This document shows positions 32,353 to 40,373 of a stretch of DNA of 54,925 nucleotides, one piece after another. The notes under the pieces were generated by a model. It did not search any database and was not told the DNA's origin. It saw only the letters and a program-made list of their open reading frames with translations. Positions within the stretch are counted from its first letter, which is position 1; every line of letters starts with the position of its first letter. A program made the position numbers and the translations under genes. The DNA is from a marine actinobacterium MedAcidi-G2B (GTDB lineage: Bacteria; Actinomycetota; Acidimicrobiia; Acidimicrobiales; MedAcidi-G1): contig JUEO01000006.1 in the NCBI GenBank assembly GCA_000817115.1, forward strand, positions 1 to 54,925. The letters are read 5' to 3'.

Positions 32353-33240
32353 GTGAAAGTAGCAATAACAGGAGCATCAGGACTTATCGGTTCAGCGTTA
32401 GTTGGAGAACTTGAAGGACGCGGTGATCAAGTTATACGAATAGGTCGAACGGCACGTCGGGAAGGTGACGTTATCTGGAATCCGATAGAGGGAACTCTTG
32501 ATCCGGAAGAAATTGAAGGTGTGGAAGCTGTAGTACATCTTGCGGGAGAGACAATAGAAGGCAGATGGACGCAGAAAAAAAAGAAAAAGATTCTTGAAAG
32601 CCGAGTCAAAGGAACTCAACTACTTACCCAAACTCTTCAACGTCTCGATACTCCTCCAAAAGTTCTAGTTTCTTCTTCAGCCGTAGGTTTTTATGGGAAC
32701 CGTGGAGATGAAATTCTCACAGAATCATCTTCTCCAGGAACTGGGTTCCTTGCAGAAGTTTGTAAAGAGTGGGAAGCCGCTGCAGTGGTACCATCTGAAA
32801 CACGGCTCGCATTTGCCAGAACAGGTATAGTCTTCACTCCTTCTGGAGGTGCCTTACAGAAATTATTGATTCCAATCCGTTTATGTTTCGGAGGGCCACT
32901 CGGCAAAGGAAACCAATGGTGGCCATGGATAACGCTTACAGATGAAGTTAGAGCTTTCCAACACATCATTAACAATGAGATTGAAGGCCCGGTTAATCTC
33001 GTTTCACCTCAGCCTCTTAGAAACCAAGAATTGACGAAACAAATTGCCAAAGTTCTCAAAAGACCAGCATTCTTGACGGCTCCATCATTCGCTCTGAGAA
33101 CTCTTCTGGGAGAGATGGCAGATGGTCTCTTGCTGTCAAGCCAGAGAATTCTCCCAGAGGCACTTGAAGCATCTGGATTCCAGTTTGATTCTCCCGATTT
33201 AGAAAGCGCCCTTAATGCGCTTGGATTAGTAAAGGACTGA
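32353..33240 (+). CDS. TIGR01777-family NAD(P)-dependent epimerase-like protein
   Basis: 295 aa short-chain dehydrogenase/epimerase: GASGLIGSAL nucleotide motif at residues 8-17, AVVHLAGETIEGRWTQKKKKKI and SRVKGTQLL typical of TIGR01777, SSSAVGFYGNRGDE with the catalytic tyrosine, and the C-terminal DUF1731 domain (LTAPSFALRTLLGEMADGLLLSSQRI). GTG start at 32353 with a GAGGAG ribosome-binding site; the frame opens 195 nt further upstream but crosses the divergent gene. A run of A bases at about 32575-32588 encodes the lysines. DUF1295 follows after 4 nt. Confidence 0.88.
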   Translation: MKVAITGASGLIGSALVGELEGRGDQVIRIGRTARREGDVIWNPIEGTLDPEEIEGVEAVVHLAGETIEGRWTQKKKKKILESRVKGTQLLTQTLQRLDTPPKVLVSSSAVGFYGNRGDEILTESSSPGTGFLAEVCKEWEAAAVVPSETRLAFARTGIVFTPSGGALQKLLIPIRLCFGGPLGKGNQWWPWITLTDEVRAFQHIINNEIEGPVNLVSPQPLRNQELTKQIAKVLKRPAFLTAPSFALRTLLGEMADGLLLSSQRILPEALEASGFQFDSPDLESALNALGLVKD

Positions 33241-33244
33241 GACC

Positions 33245-34129
33245 ATGGCAAGGAAAATAACAATCTTTTCAACAGTGGTAGCAGTCATCGTGGGGGTGTT
33301 GGTTGCTTTAGCAGGGGCGTCAAATAGTGAATCATTTGGCGGCATACCGATTTTTGCATGGTGCGCAATTATTTCTTTCGGTGTCCAATGGATAGCTTTC
33401 ATTCCCGCCTGGAAGAACCATTCTGAACATTTCTTTGATCTCACAGGATCTCTTACTTATTTGACTGTCACAATCTTTGCTGCACTCACGATCCCTTCTC
33501 TGGATCTTAGGGCGACACTCCTGACGTTCATGGTGGGATTATGGGCAGTTCGATTAGGAACATTCTTGTACACACGCGTGAAATCAGTAGGAGCAGATAC
33601 TCGCTTTGATGTTATGAAATATGACTTTTTCTGGTTCTTGATGACATGGACTTTGCAGGGTTTATGGGTGTTTCTGACTTCCGCAGCTGCCCTTGCCGCA
33701 GTTACGACTGATGATCAAAAAAAGTTTGGTGTTCTAGGAATAGCAGGTTTGTTTATTTGGATCATTGGATTCGTGATCGAAATCACCGCAGATGAACAAA
33801 AGCGCCGATTCCGTAATGAGGTCAATGATCAAGGCCACCAAGTTAATCGGGGAACGTTTATCCGATCTGGTCTTTGGAAATATTCTCGGCATCCAAATTA
33901 TTTCGGTGAAATAACTCTTTGGATTGGTATAGCAGTCATTGCTCTTCCGGTTCTTTCGGGATGGACTTTTGTGACTTTGGTTTCTCCTTTATTTGTTTAC
34001 TTGCTTCTCTCTAAAGTCAGTGGAATTCCGATGCTAGAAGCAAGCGCAAATAAACGCTGGGGAGATAATCCTGAATATCAGAGGTACAAGAAAGAAACTC
34101 CAGTGCTTTTCTTGAAATTCCGTCGTTAA
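33245..34129 (+). CDS. DUF1295 integral membrane protein (steroid 5-alpha-reductase-like)
   Basis: 294 aa with about seven membrane helices. The C-terminal FIRSGLWKYSRHPNYFGEITLWIG motif is the hallmark of the steroid-reductase/isoprenylcysteine-methyltransferase clan and binds NADPH or SAM. Earlier family motifs are FFDLTGSLTYL and DTRFDVMKYDFFWFLMTWTLQG. In other bacteria DUF1295 genes occur with SRPBCC and TIGR01777 proteins, often in envelope-lipid or light-stress loci, and the same trio is seen here. The stop abuts the stop of the convergent acyltransferase gene. Confidence 0.85.
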   Translation: MARKITIFSTVVAVIVGVLVALAGASNSESFGGIPIFAWCAIISFGVQWIAFIPAWKNHSEHFFDLTGSLTYLTVTIFAALTIPSLDLRATLLTFMVGLWAVRLGTFLYTRVKSVGADTRFDVMKYDFFWFLMTWTLQGLWVFLTSAAALAAVTTDDQKKFGVLGIAGLFIWIIGFVIEITADEQKRRFRNEVNDQGHQVNRGTFIRSGLWKYSRHPNYFGEITLWIGIAVIALPVLSGWTFVTLVSPLFVYLLLSKVSGIPMLEASANKRWGDNPEYQRYKKETPVLFLKFRR

Positions 34130-35164
34130 TTATTTCTGGTTAGACAGCACCCATAGATCGAACTTCTCCCATAGCTGGTCAATGTTCTCAATCAGAGTTT
34201 CTGGTTGAGATATTGGTGGCAACTCAGATCTCGACAATCGCTCTGTATTGAAATGAAGGGGAGCGGGGAAAGGAATATTATTCCAAAGGTCATGTAAATT
34301 TTTGAAATCGGTGACTCCGACATGGTTTAAGAGAATGACATCCGCATCTTGGTTATTTTCGAGAATTGATAAAAATCCTGGGGCACGCACTGGTAAAACA
34401 CAAGATAGTCGTTGAGCTGATTCCACTCTTTCCGGAGCTGTGACAGAAAGCATTTCAATAGCTCTTTTCAATTTGCTTGGTGAAAATCTTGTTCCTTCCG
34501 GGAATATGACTATTGCTTCGTCGGGCTCTAATCCTCTGGCTAGAGCTCCGATATTTTGAATTTCGATTCGATTATCTGCAGCGTCTCGATCCACGAAATA
34601 GTTCGGAATGCGATGCCCAACAATATCGAGGCATGGATCCCAAAGAAGTTGACGTTTGACGATGAATCGTGGGCGTAATCCAGCTTCAGCGAGAACAGCT
34701 GCTACCAGTAAGGCATCCCCTTGACTTCCGTGTCTAGCAAGAACCACTAGTGGGCCTCCAACTTCAAGGAATTCTTGCCCATCTAGTTTGAATCTGACTC
34801 CAAGAAGTGATTTAGCTCCTCGGATAAGGTTGCTCGTCCACCAATATTGCAAGTTGCTATGGGCTTTTAATGAATCGTCAGAAGTGAGCTTTTGACGTGG
34901 AATAAATCTAAGCCAAAGAAAAGTAGCTCTCAAGATGCCTCCGGATTCAATTCCAAGCCACCACAGACCGTAAGTAAGGAGGCGAACGGTTGGTAAAGGT
35001 TTCCCACGGCACAAATCAACGATGGCTGCTAATAGGACTGTTGGAATGTAAAGGCCGAGCCCAATCAGGAAAGAGAGAAGGATTGCAGGAACAGTGATGG
35101 ATCTTCGCTTTAAACGAGCCGACCTACCTGATTCATGCGAAGAAAACTGTCGCTGGTGAGTCAT
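34130..35164 (-). CDS. PlsC-type acyltransferase
   Basis: 344 aa. An N-terminal membrane segment (VPAILLSFLIGLGLYIPTVLLAAIV, about 25-50) is followed by a lysophosphatidate-acyltransferase domain with catalytic ARHGSQGD (H-x4-D, about 146-151), the glycerol-3-phosphate-binding VIFPEGTRFSP at about 225-235 and RHG/NYFVDRD spacing typical of the family. It could make phosphatidic acid or acylate another lipid. Last gene of the minus-strand acyl-CoA operon, 5 nt after the enoyl-CoA hydratase. Confidence 0.82.
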   Translation of the reverse strand: MTHQRQFSSHESGRSARLKRRSITVPAILLSFLIGLGLYIPTVLLAAIVDLCRGKPLPTVRLLTYGLWWLGIESGGILRATFLWLRFIPRQKLTSDDSLKAHSNLQYWWTSNLIRGAKSLLGVRFKLDGQEFLEVGGPLVVLARHGSQGDALLVAAVLAEAGLRPRFIVKRQLLWDPCLDIVGHRIPNYFVDRDAADNRIEIQNIGALARGLEPDEAIVIFPEGTRFSPSKLKRAIEMLSVTAPERVESAQRLSCVLPVRAPGFLSILENNQDADVILLNHVGVTDFKNLHDLWNNIPFPAPLHFNTERLSRSELPPISQPETLIENIDQLWEKFDLWVLSNQK

Positions 35165-35169
35165 TTACT

Positions 35170-35928
35170 TCATTTGATCCAATTAGGAGGACGCTTACTA
35201 AGGAAAGCTTCCATTCCCTCTTTAGCTTCGTCTCCTTGGAAGAGGTCAGCTGAAAGTTTTGAAGTCCATTCAAATGCTGAATCAATATCCATCTCTGGAA
35301 CGTGAACGAGCAACTGTTTTGTTGCTGCAAGAGCATTCGGCCCACCGGCTAAAAGGTCATCCACATATTTTTGTACTACGGCATCTAATTTCTCAGCTGG
35401 AACTGCTTGATTCACTAATCCCAGGCGTGCTGCGTCAGCTCCAGTCATCCGGTTCCCGAGAAGCATTGCTTCCGCGGCTTCAGCGGGACGCATCTTAGGT
35501 AGACATAAAACAGAGATCATGGCTGGTGCTACCCCGATTCTCACTTCGGTGAAACCAAATTTAGCGTCCTCTATTACTACCGATAGATCCATCGCTGCAG
35601 CGAGTCCCATGCCACCAGCTACGCAATGGCCGGCGATTCTCCCAATGTAAGGTTTAGGTGATTTACGGAATCGACCAAACAGGTCAAGAGGGTTCACTGA
35701 CTTTGAAGGTTTGTTTCCTTTGGACCGTTGCGATAGGTCAGCGCCTGCGCAGAAAATTTTTCCGGTGTTTGTCAACACTATGACTCGAACTTCTGGGTCA
35801 TTATCTGCTGCATCTAGAGTTTCGACCAGTTCGAAAGTTAACTCAGAGCTCAGAGTGTTACGGTTTTCTGGATCATTTAAGGTGACGGTTAAAACACCCG
35901 TATTCATTTCTGTTTCTATGAGTGACAT
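35170..35928 (-). CDS. Enoyl-CoA hydratase/isomerase family protein
   Basis: 252 aa crotonase fold: oxyanion-hole segments FCAGADLSQRSKG and IAGHCVAGGMGLAAAMDLSV, and FGFTEVRIGVAPAMIS carrying one catalytic glutamate. The C-terminus ends in FLSKRPPNW. Closest in pattern to methylglutaconyl/isohexenylglutaconyl-CoA hydratases, which would suit the AtuA-type operon, but the assignment is by context. The ATG at 35928 overlaps the stop of the TIGR03084 gene by one base (TAATG). The frame extends upstream but into that gene. Confidence 0.87.
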   Translation of the reverse strand: MSLIETEMNTGVLTVTLNDPENRNTLSSELTFELVETLDAADNDPEVRVIVLTNTGKIFCAGADLSQRSKGNKPSKSVNPLDLFGRFRKSPKPYIGRIAGHCVAGGMGLAAAMDLSVVIEDAKFGFTEVRIGVAPAMISVLCLPKMRPAEAAEAMLLGNRMTGADAARLGLVNQAVPAEKLDAVVQKYVDDLLAGGPNALAATKQLLVHVPEMDIDSAFEWTSKLSADLFQGDEAKEGMEAFLSKRPPNWIK

Positions 35929-36725
35929 TAGTGACTCTCCGGAATAGGTCCGTCGGTGGCCGGTCCAGCGAAAGCTTGCGCTTTCGTCAACCAATCTCTG
36001 GCAGAGTCTCCTTGAACGACAAGAGAAGTGTCGTCAAGATGCCTTCGTTGTGTTACCACTAGACAGAAATCTTCAGCTGGCCCTTGCACAGAAGAGTCAG
36101 TGTTTCCGGGTCCCCATGACCACAAATCTCCATTAGGGGAAGTGAGATTTACCGTTACTTCATCGCTTGGGGCTTCTAAGCCCCGGTTCATATAGGTCCA
36201 TTGTCTTGTGATGACTCCTAGTTGAGCGATATGGCGTAACCGTTCTGTAGGGGCTCGAGAGCCATCGACGGCATCTACGATGTTCTGTCCGTGTGCCCAA
36301 ACTTCCATCAGTCGAGCAGTAAGAAATGAACGTGCCCCCATTGAAGGGCCGTACCAGGCAACACGAGTATCACTTTCAAGAGATTCAGCTGCTTCGGCGA
36401 GATGTTGCCTCTCAGATCTCCACTCTTTTAGGAGCTCCCCAGGAGAGAGTTTCCGATACTTCCCTAATGTGAATTCGTCTACAGAGTCTGGTTCTCTACT
36501 TACACTAGAAACCAAGTCATGAACTAACTCTTGAAAATGGTCAGGGTTAGAGATAGCAATGGCGGCTGTGTAATCAAAGTAAGTTAAATGACCGATTTGG
36601 TCAGCGACACTCCATCTTGGGCTGGGTGTGTTCAGACTCCAAGAACTGTCGTCAAGCCCAGCTACAACTTCATCAAGTGCTTGCTGTTCGTCTCGAAGAT
36701 CTGAGGCGATATCGCTTATATCCAT
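35928..36725 (-). CDS. TIGR03084-family metal-binding (DinB/maleylpyruvate-isomerase-like) protein
   Basis: 265 aa. The N-terminal helical bundle with SVADQIGHLTYFDYTAA and the FLTARLMEVWAHGQNIVDAV motif supply the three-histidine metal site typical of mycothiol-dependent DinB proteins. TIGR03084 members are largely actinobacterial and commonly sit beside AtuA-like and acyl-CoA genes, as here. The reaction is unknown; thiol-dependent isomerisation or detoxification is plausible. It overlaps the TetR gene by 10 bp and the hydratase gene by one base. Confidence 0.82.
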   Translation of the reverse strand: MDISDIASDLRDEQQALDEVVAGLDDSSWSLNTPSPRWSVADQIGHLTYFDYTAAIAISNPDHFQELVHDLVSSVSREPDSVDEFTLGKYRKLSPGELLKEWRSERQHLAEAAESLESDTRVAWYGPSMGARSFLTARLMEVWAHGQNIVDAVDGSRAPTERLRHIAQLGVITRQWTYMNRGLEAPSDEVTVNLTSPNGDLWSWGPGNTDSSVQGPAEDFCLVVTQRRHLDDTSLVVQGDSARDWLTKAQAFAGPATDGPIPESH

Positions 36726-37399
36726 GGAGTCTCTTTCGTGCCAGTAAGAACAAGACCTTTCATAATGATTTCTAACATATCGTCAGCAGCAGCCTTAGGA
36801 GAACTACGTAGTTCTTTCATAACGTCAACATGTGCAAAGTCGTGACCTAGACCAGCAACAACACGGGCAACAGCGGCAGTATCAACATCTGCGATATCTT
36901 TACGTTCTACAGCGAGGTCTAAAAGGCTCCGAGTGATAGCTACCAAATAGTCTGAATGGTTTTTGCTTAATTTCTGTGCGCTAGGAACTACCTCAAGATC
37001 TCTTGCGAATTCTTCAGTAGTGTTCTCTACAGCTATGGTCGCAGCTTCAAGATAAAGACGTATGGCTTCTAAAGGAGCCATCCATGAGTCAATTATTTCA
37101 ATAGCGCTACGTCCAACTTTACGGAGATTGCGGTCAATGACAATTAAAACTAACTCATCTTTACTGTCAGCGATTTCGTACAAAGTTCTGAGCGAGCAAT
37201 TAACCTTTGAAGCAATTTCCGACATCGTTATTTCAGCAAATCCTTCATCAAAAAGATCACTCAACTGATCTAGAACTTCGCGTTGGCGCTGCGTCAACTC
37301 TTCTTCTCGCTGTCGAGAGATAATTGGTTTGGGAGCAGGAACTTCACGCAGTCGAACAAGAAGGCTAGAAGTTTCTTCAACTAGAGCATTGACATTCAT
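36716..37399 (-). CDS. TetR-family transcriptional regulator
   Basis: 227 aa. The N-terminal DNA-binding domain has the helix-turn-helix MSEIASKVNCSLRTLYEIADSKDELV (about 60-85), preceded by about 30 extra residues, and a helical ligand domain follows. The ATG at 37399 overlaps the stop of the acyl-CoA dehydrogenase (ATGA), fixing the start. It is embedded in the middle of the operon it probably controls, so its own level follows that of the enzymes; an acyl-CoA or terpenoid-CoA ligand is a reasonable guess. Confidence 0.87.
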   Translation of the reverse strand: MNVNALVEETSSLLVRLREVPAPKPIISRQREEELTQRQREVLDQLSDLFDEGFAEITMSEIASKVNCSLRTLYEIADSKDELVLIVIDRNLRKVGRSAIEIIDSWMAPLEAIRLYLEAATIAVENTTEEFARDLEVVPSAQKLSKNHSDYLVAITRSLLDLAVERKDIADVDTAAVARVVAGLGHDFAHVDVMKELRSSPKAAADDMLEIIMKGLVLTGTKETPWI

Positions 37400-38616
37400 G
37401 CCCGTCGAGCCTCTGACCAAGTCATTCCTTTTTCTACGTTGATGTCACGAGGTAATCCCAGAACCATTTCCGCAACAATATTCCGCTGCACTGCAAAAGT
37501 ACCACCGCCAAGAGTTAAAGCAGGAGAGAAGATGAATCCGTAATGCCAAATAGGGTCAACATTTGGAAAGAGCGAAGAGTCTGAACGAACTTCAGTTGGT
37601 CCGCTTCGCCCCATTTCAGGAACTTCACCTTCAGGTCCAGACCCTTCAAGCATTCCGCTGGCACCAGTTAACCGTTTTGCCATTTCTAAAACATGTTGTC
37701 CGTGATCGTCGGCCATTGCCTTTTGAATAGAGGCCTCAGCTCCTGGAGTTCGCCCAGCGAGACGAGCACTGAGAGTTCGTAAACGATTGAGTCGAAGAAC
37801 TTCTGATTCACAGTAAAGGGCAGCAAGTTCTTGACGAAGCAGCGGATCATCAGCCCCTCCGCTTTTTCGAACAAGATCAAACAAAGTATTCGCTGAAGGG
37901 CCATTACCCCAGAGAGACCCAGCAGAAGAGAGCGAGACCCTTTCATTTGAAAGAGTCATTTTGGCTAACCGCCAGCCATCGCCTTCTTGCCCGACCAGCA
38001 TTTCCGCAGGAAGGCGGACGTCGTCGAAGAAAACTTGATTAAAGGAATGAGCTGTGGTCATATCAACAATTGGGGTCATGCTCAACCCAGGAAGATCCGT
38101 GGGACAGATGAAATAAGAAATTCCTTTGTGCTTAGAAACATCAGGGTCGGTTCTTGCTATCAGTATCCCAAACTTTGAATAGTGCCCGCCGCTCGTCCAA
38201 ATTTTTGATCCGTTTATGATGTATTCGTCTCCATCTCGAACGGCGCGAGTGGCAAGATTTGCCAGATCGGACCCCGCATCTGGTTCACTAAACATCTGGC
38301 ACCAAAACTCCTCACCAGTGAGAATTGGTCGAAGGTAGCGTTCTTTTTGTTCTTCGGTTCCTTCAAGCAAAATAGTAGGACCTGCCCATCCGATACCTAT
38401 AGCGTTCGCAGGCCTTTTGATACCTGCACGTCTTAGCTCGTCGTCAATGATGAGTTGGTGCATAGGATCTGCAGAAATCCCATATGGCTCTGGCCAATGC
38501 GGCACGATGTACCCAGCGTCTAAGAGCTCGTCCGGGCTTGGAGAAGGATTGGCTTTGATCCAATCTCTTATTTCCAGGCGTCTCGGATCGTCATCTGGCG
38601 GAAAGTCAAAATCCAT
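37396..38616 (-). CDS. Acyl-CoA dehydrogenase
   Basis: 406 aa FAD enzyme: WCQMFSEPDAGSDLANLATRA (substrate/FAD loop), INGSKIWTSGGHYSKFGILIART, and MTLSNERVSLSS. The C-terminal region ends in GTFAVQRNIVAEMVLGLPRD. It lacks the classic YEG(T/S) glutamate box, as in several actinobacterial FadE subfamilies where the base is elsewhere. In this operon it likely oxidises a branched or isoprenoid acyl-CoA. It starts 2 nt after AtuA and overlaps the TetR gene by 4 nt. Confidence 0.9.
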   Translation of the reverse strand: MDFDFPPDDDPRRLEIRDWIKANPSPSPDELLDAGYIVPHWPEPYGISADPMHQLIIDDELRRAGIKRPANAIGIGWAGPTILLEGTEEQKERYLRPILTGEEFWCQMFSEPDAGSDLANLATRAVRDGDEYIINGSKIWTSGGHYSKFGILIARTDPDVSKHKGISYFICPTDLPGLSMTPIVDMTTAHSFNQVFFDDVRLPAEMLVGQEGDGWRLAKMTLSNERVSLSSAGSLWGNGPSANTLFDLVRKSGGADDPLLRQELAALYCESEVLRLNRLRTLSARLAGRTPGAEASIQKAMADDHGQHVLEMAKRLTGASGMLEGSGPEGEVPEMGRSGPTEVRSDSSLFPNVDPIWHYGFIFSPALTLGGGTFAVQRNIVAEMVLGLPRDINVEKGMTWSEARRA

Positions 38617-38618
38617 AA

Positions 38619-40373
38619 TTACTCCAAAAGGTCTTTCGGTATTTCAACAACTCTGGCTCGAAGCCATTCTCCAAGACTTTTTGCTTGTCCGTCTTGGCGA
38701 GTAGATGCGGCAACTCCCTCTTCAAGAATTCCATGAATAACAAAATTCAAGGAAAGAATATTAGGGAGGCTATATCGGTCAATTTCCATTTCGGAAGCCT
38801 CAGGTAAAAGACTTCGCAGTTTTTCTGTAGTTAGGAATTCTTCAAGCCAAGCCCACGCGTGCGGATCACGAGCGAAAACTCCAAGGTTCGCATTTCCGCC
38901 TTTATCTCCTGATCTTGTACCGATAATGCGACCAATAGGCAATGCAACTGTCTCTCCGCGTGGAGAGTCTGCTGGAGGGGCGGCAAGCGGTTCAATTGAA
39001 ACTTGATCGTCTGGAATCGTTGATTCAACTACGGTTTGGTTACCCCCAAGCATTGACACGTATTGAGGAACTAAGTCCGAAGGAACAATTGCTGGACGAT
39101 AGACGCCATAGACATGAGCTCCGCGGCCGCCTACCCCAAACATTCCAGGGATTGTTGCTAAAGCTAGTTCATTTACCGCGTTCGAGAGAGCTCGCCCAAC
39201 TTTACGTTCGTCAGAGTCCTTCACTGACAGCCGCCAGAGCGCAACTGCTTCTTCATTGCTTTGTGGATCAGGCTTGTCAGTGCGTATTATGCGAGTGGTT
39301 ACTTCAGAAAAATCTGAGGGCTGGTAAGGACATGCTTCCCAAAAAGCAGCGTCAACAAGTTCAGCTTTTTCTTCAATATTGAGGCCGGTTAAAGCAATAG
39401 AAAGATCGCTGCGGTATCCACCAAGTTCGTTCATCGCTACTTTGAGAGTTTCTGGAGGAGGCTCTCCGCAAGTATTGCTCATTAACACACGGTCGGGTTC
39501 AACTTGCTCAAGTTTTATTGTGTCAAAGCGGGTAGTTACATCAGGACCTAAGTATGACGGTGAGCCAATTTCATAAAGGAGTTGAGAGGTTACTGTTCCA
39601 ACAGAGACCTCTCCGCCGGTGTTGTCATGTTTTCCAATTATTGATGAGCCATCTGAAGCGATATCAGCCCAAGGGAAACCGGTTCGGGTCATACCTGGCA
39701 CTTCGGTGAAGAACGAGTAGTTTCCGCCGGTTGCTTGAGTTCCGCATTCAATTACGTGGCCAGCAGCGACAGCGCCAGCAAGTTCATTCCAGTTAGTTTT
39801 CTCCCATTTGTGATGCCATGCGGCCGGGCCACACACCACTGCGGCATCGGTGACTCGGCCAGTAATGACTATGTCTGCGCCTTGATTCAAAGCTTCAACT
39901 ATTCCCCAGCAGCCGAGATAAGCATTCGCACTGATAAATCGGGAAGTATCACCTAATGGTTCGCCTGTTTCAAAATGTGAAAGGTCTATTCCTGCATCGA
40001 GTAGTTCGTCTAGGCGAGGCAAAAGGTTGTCTCCAGTGACGTACGCAATGGATGGGTTCAACCCGAGTTTGTCTGCTACTTCAGAAACTGCTTCAGCGCA
40101 ACTATCTGGGTCTAACCCTCCGGCGTTTGAAACCACTTTAATATTTTTATCAAGACAGGTTCCCATGACTTGTTCCATCTGAGAGACGAAACTTCTTGCG
40201 TAACCTCCGCCGGGGCGCTTGGCTTGAGTGCGGGCCAAGATCAACATTGTTAATTCGGCAAGCCAGTCTCCAGTGAGCGCATCTATAGGGCCGCCTTCAA
40301 CCATTTCTGCTGCTGCGGTTAGTCGATCACCATAGAACCCTGAACAGTTCGCTATACGTATCGGTTCAGTCAT
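38619..40373 (-). CDS. AtuA-like acyclic terpene utilisation protein (DUF1446)
   Basis: 584 aa. The N-terminal DUF1446 domain (about 1-450) begins IRIANCSGFYGDRLTAAAEM and includes GDWLAELTMLILA, NAGGLDP, VITGRVTDAAVV and GYRSDLSIALTG. A C-terminal domain of about 110 aa begins near ARTRSGDKGGNANLGVFARDP, matching the usual AtuA two-domain layout. AtuA is required for citronellol/geraniol use in Pseudomonas but its reaction is not settled. It lies directly after the carboxylase subunits (8-bp overlap), as in Atu/Liu-type clusters. Confidence 0.88.
   Translation of the reverse strand: MTEPIRIANCSGFYGDRLTAAAEMVEGGPIDALTGDWLAELTMLILARTQAKRPGGGYARSFVSQMEQVMGTCLDKNIKVVSNAGGLDPDSCAEAVSEVADKLGLNPSIAYVTGDNLLPRLDELLDAGIDLSHFETGEPLGDTSRFISANAYLGCWGIVEALNQGADIVITGRVTDAAVVCGPAAWHHKWEKTNWNELAGAVAAGHVIECGTQATGGNYSFFTEVPGMTRTGFPWADIASDGSSIIGKHDNTGGEVSVGTVTSQLLYEIGSPSYLGPDVTTRFDTIKLEQVEPDRVLMSNTCGEPPPETLKVAMNELGGYRSDLSIALTGLNIEEKAELVDAAFWEACPYQPSDFSEVTTRIIRTDKPDPQSNEEAVALWRLSVKDSDERKVGRALSNAVNELALATIPGMFGVGGRGAHVYGVYRPAIVPSDLVPQYVSMLGGNQTVVESTIPDDQVSIEPLAAPPADSPRGETVALPIGRIIGTRSGDKGGNANLGVFARDPHAWAWLEEFLTTEKLRSLLPEASEMEIDRYSLPNILSLNFVIHGILEEGVAASTRQDGQAKSLGEWLRARVVEIPKDLLE

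Noticed and set aside
32570-32595. Run of A bases in the TIGR01777 gene as a programmed slippage site
   Set aside because: The lysines it encodes are at a lysine-rich position typical for the family and the frame continues normally.
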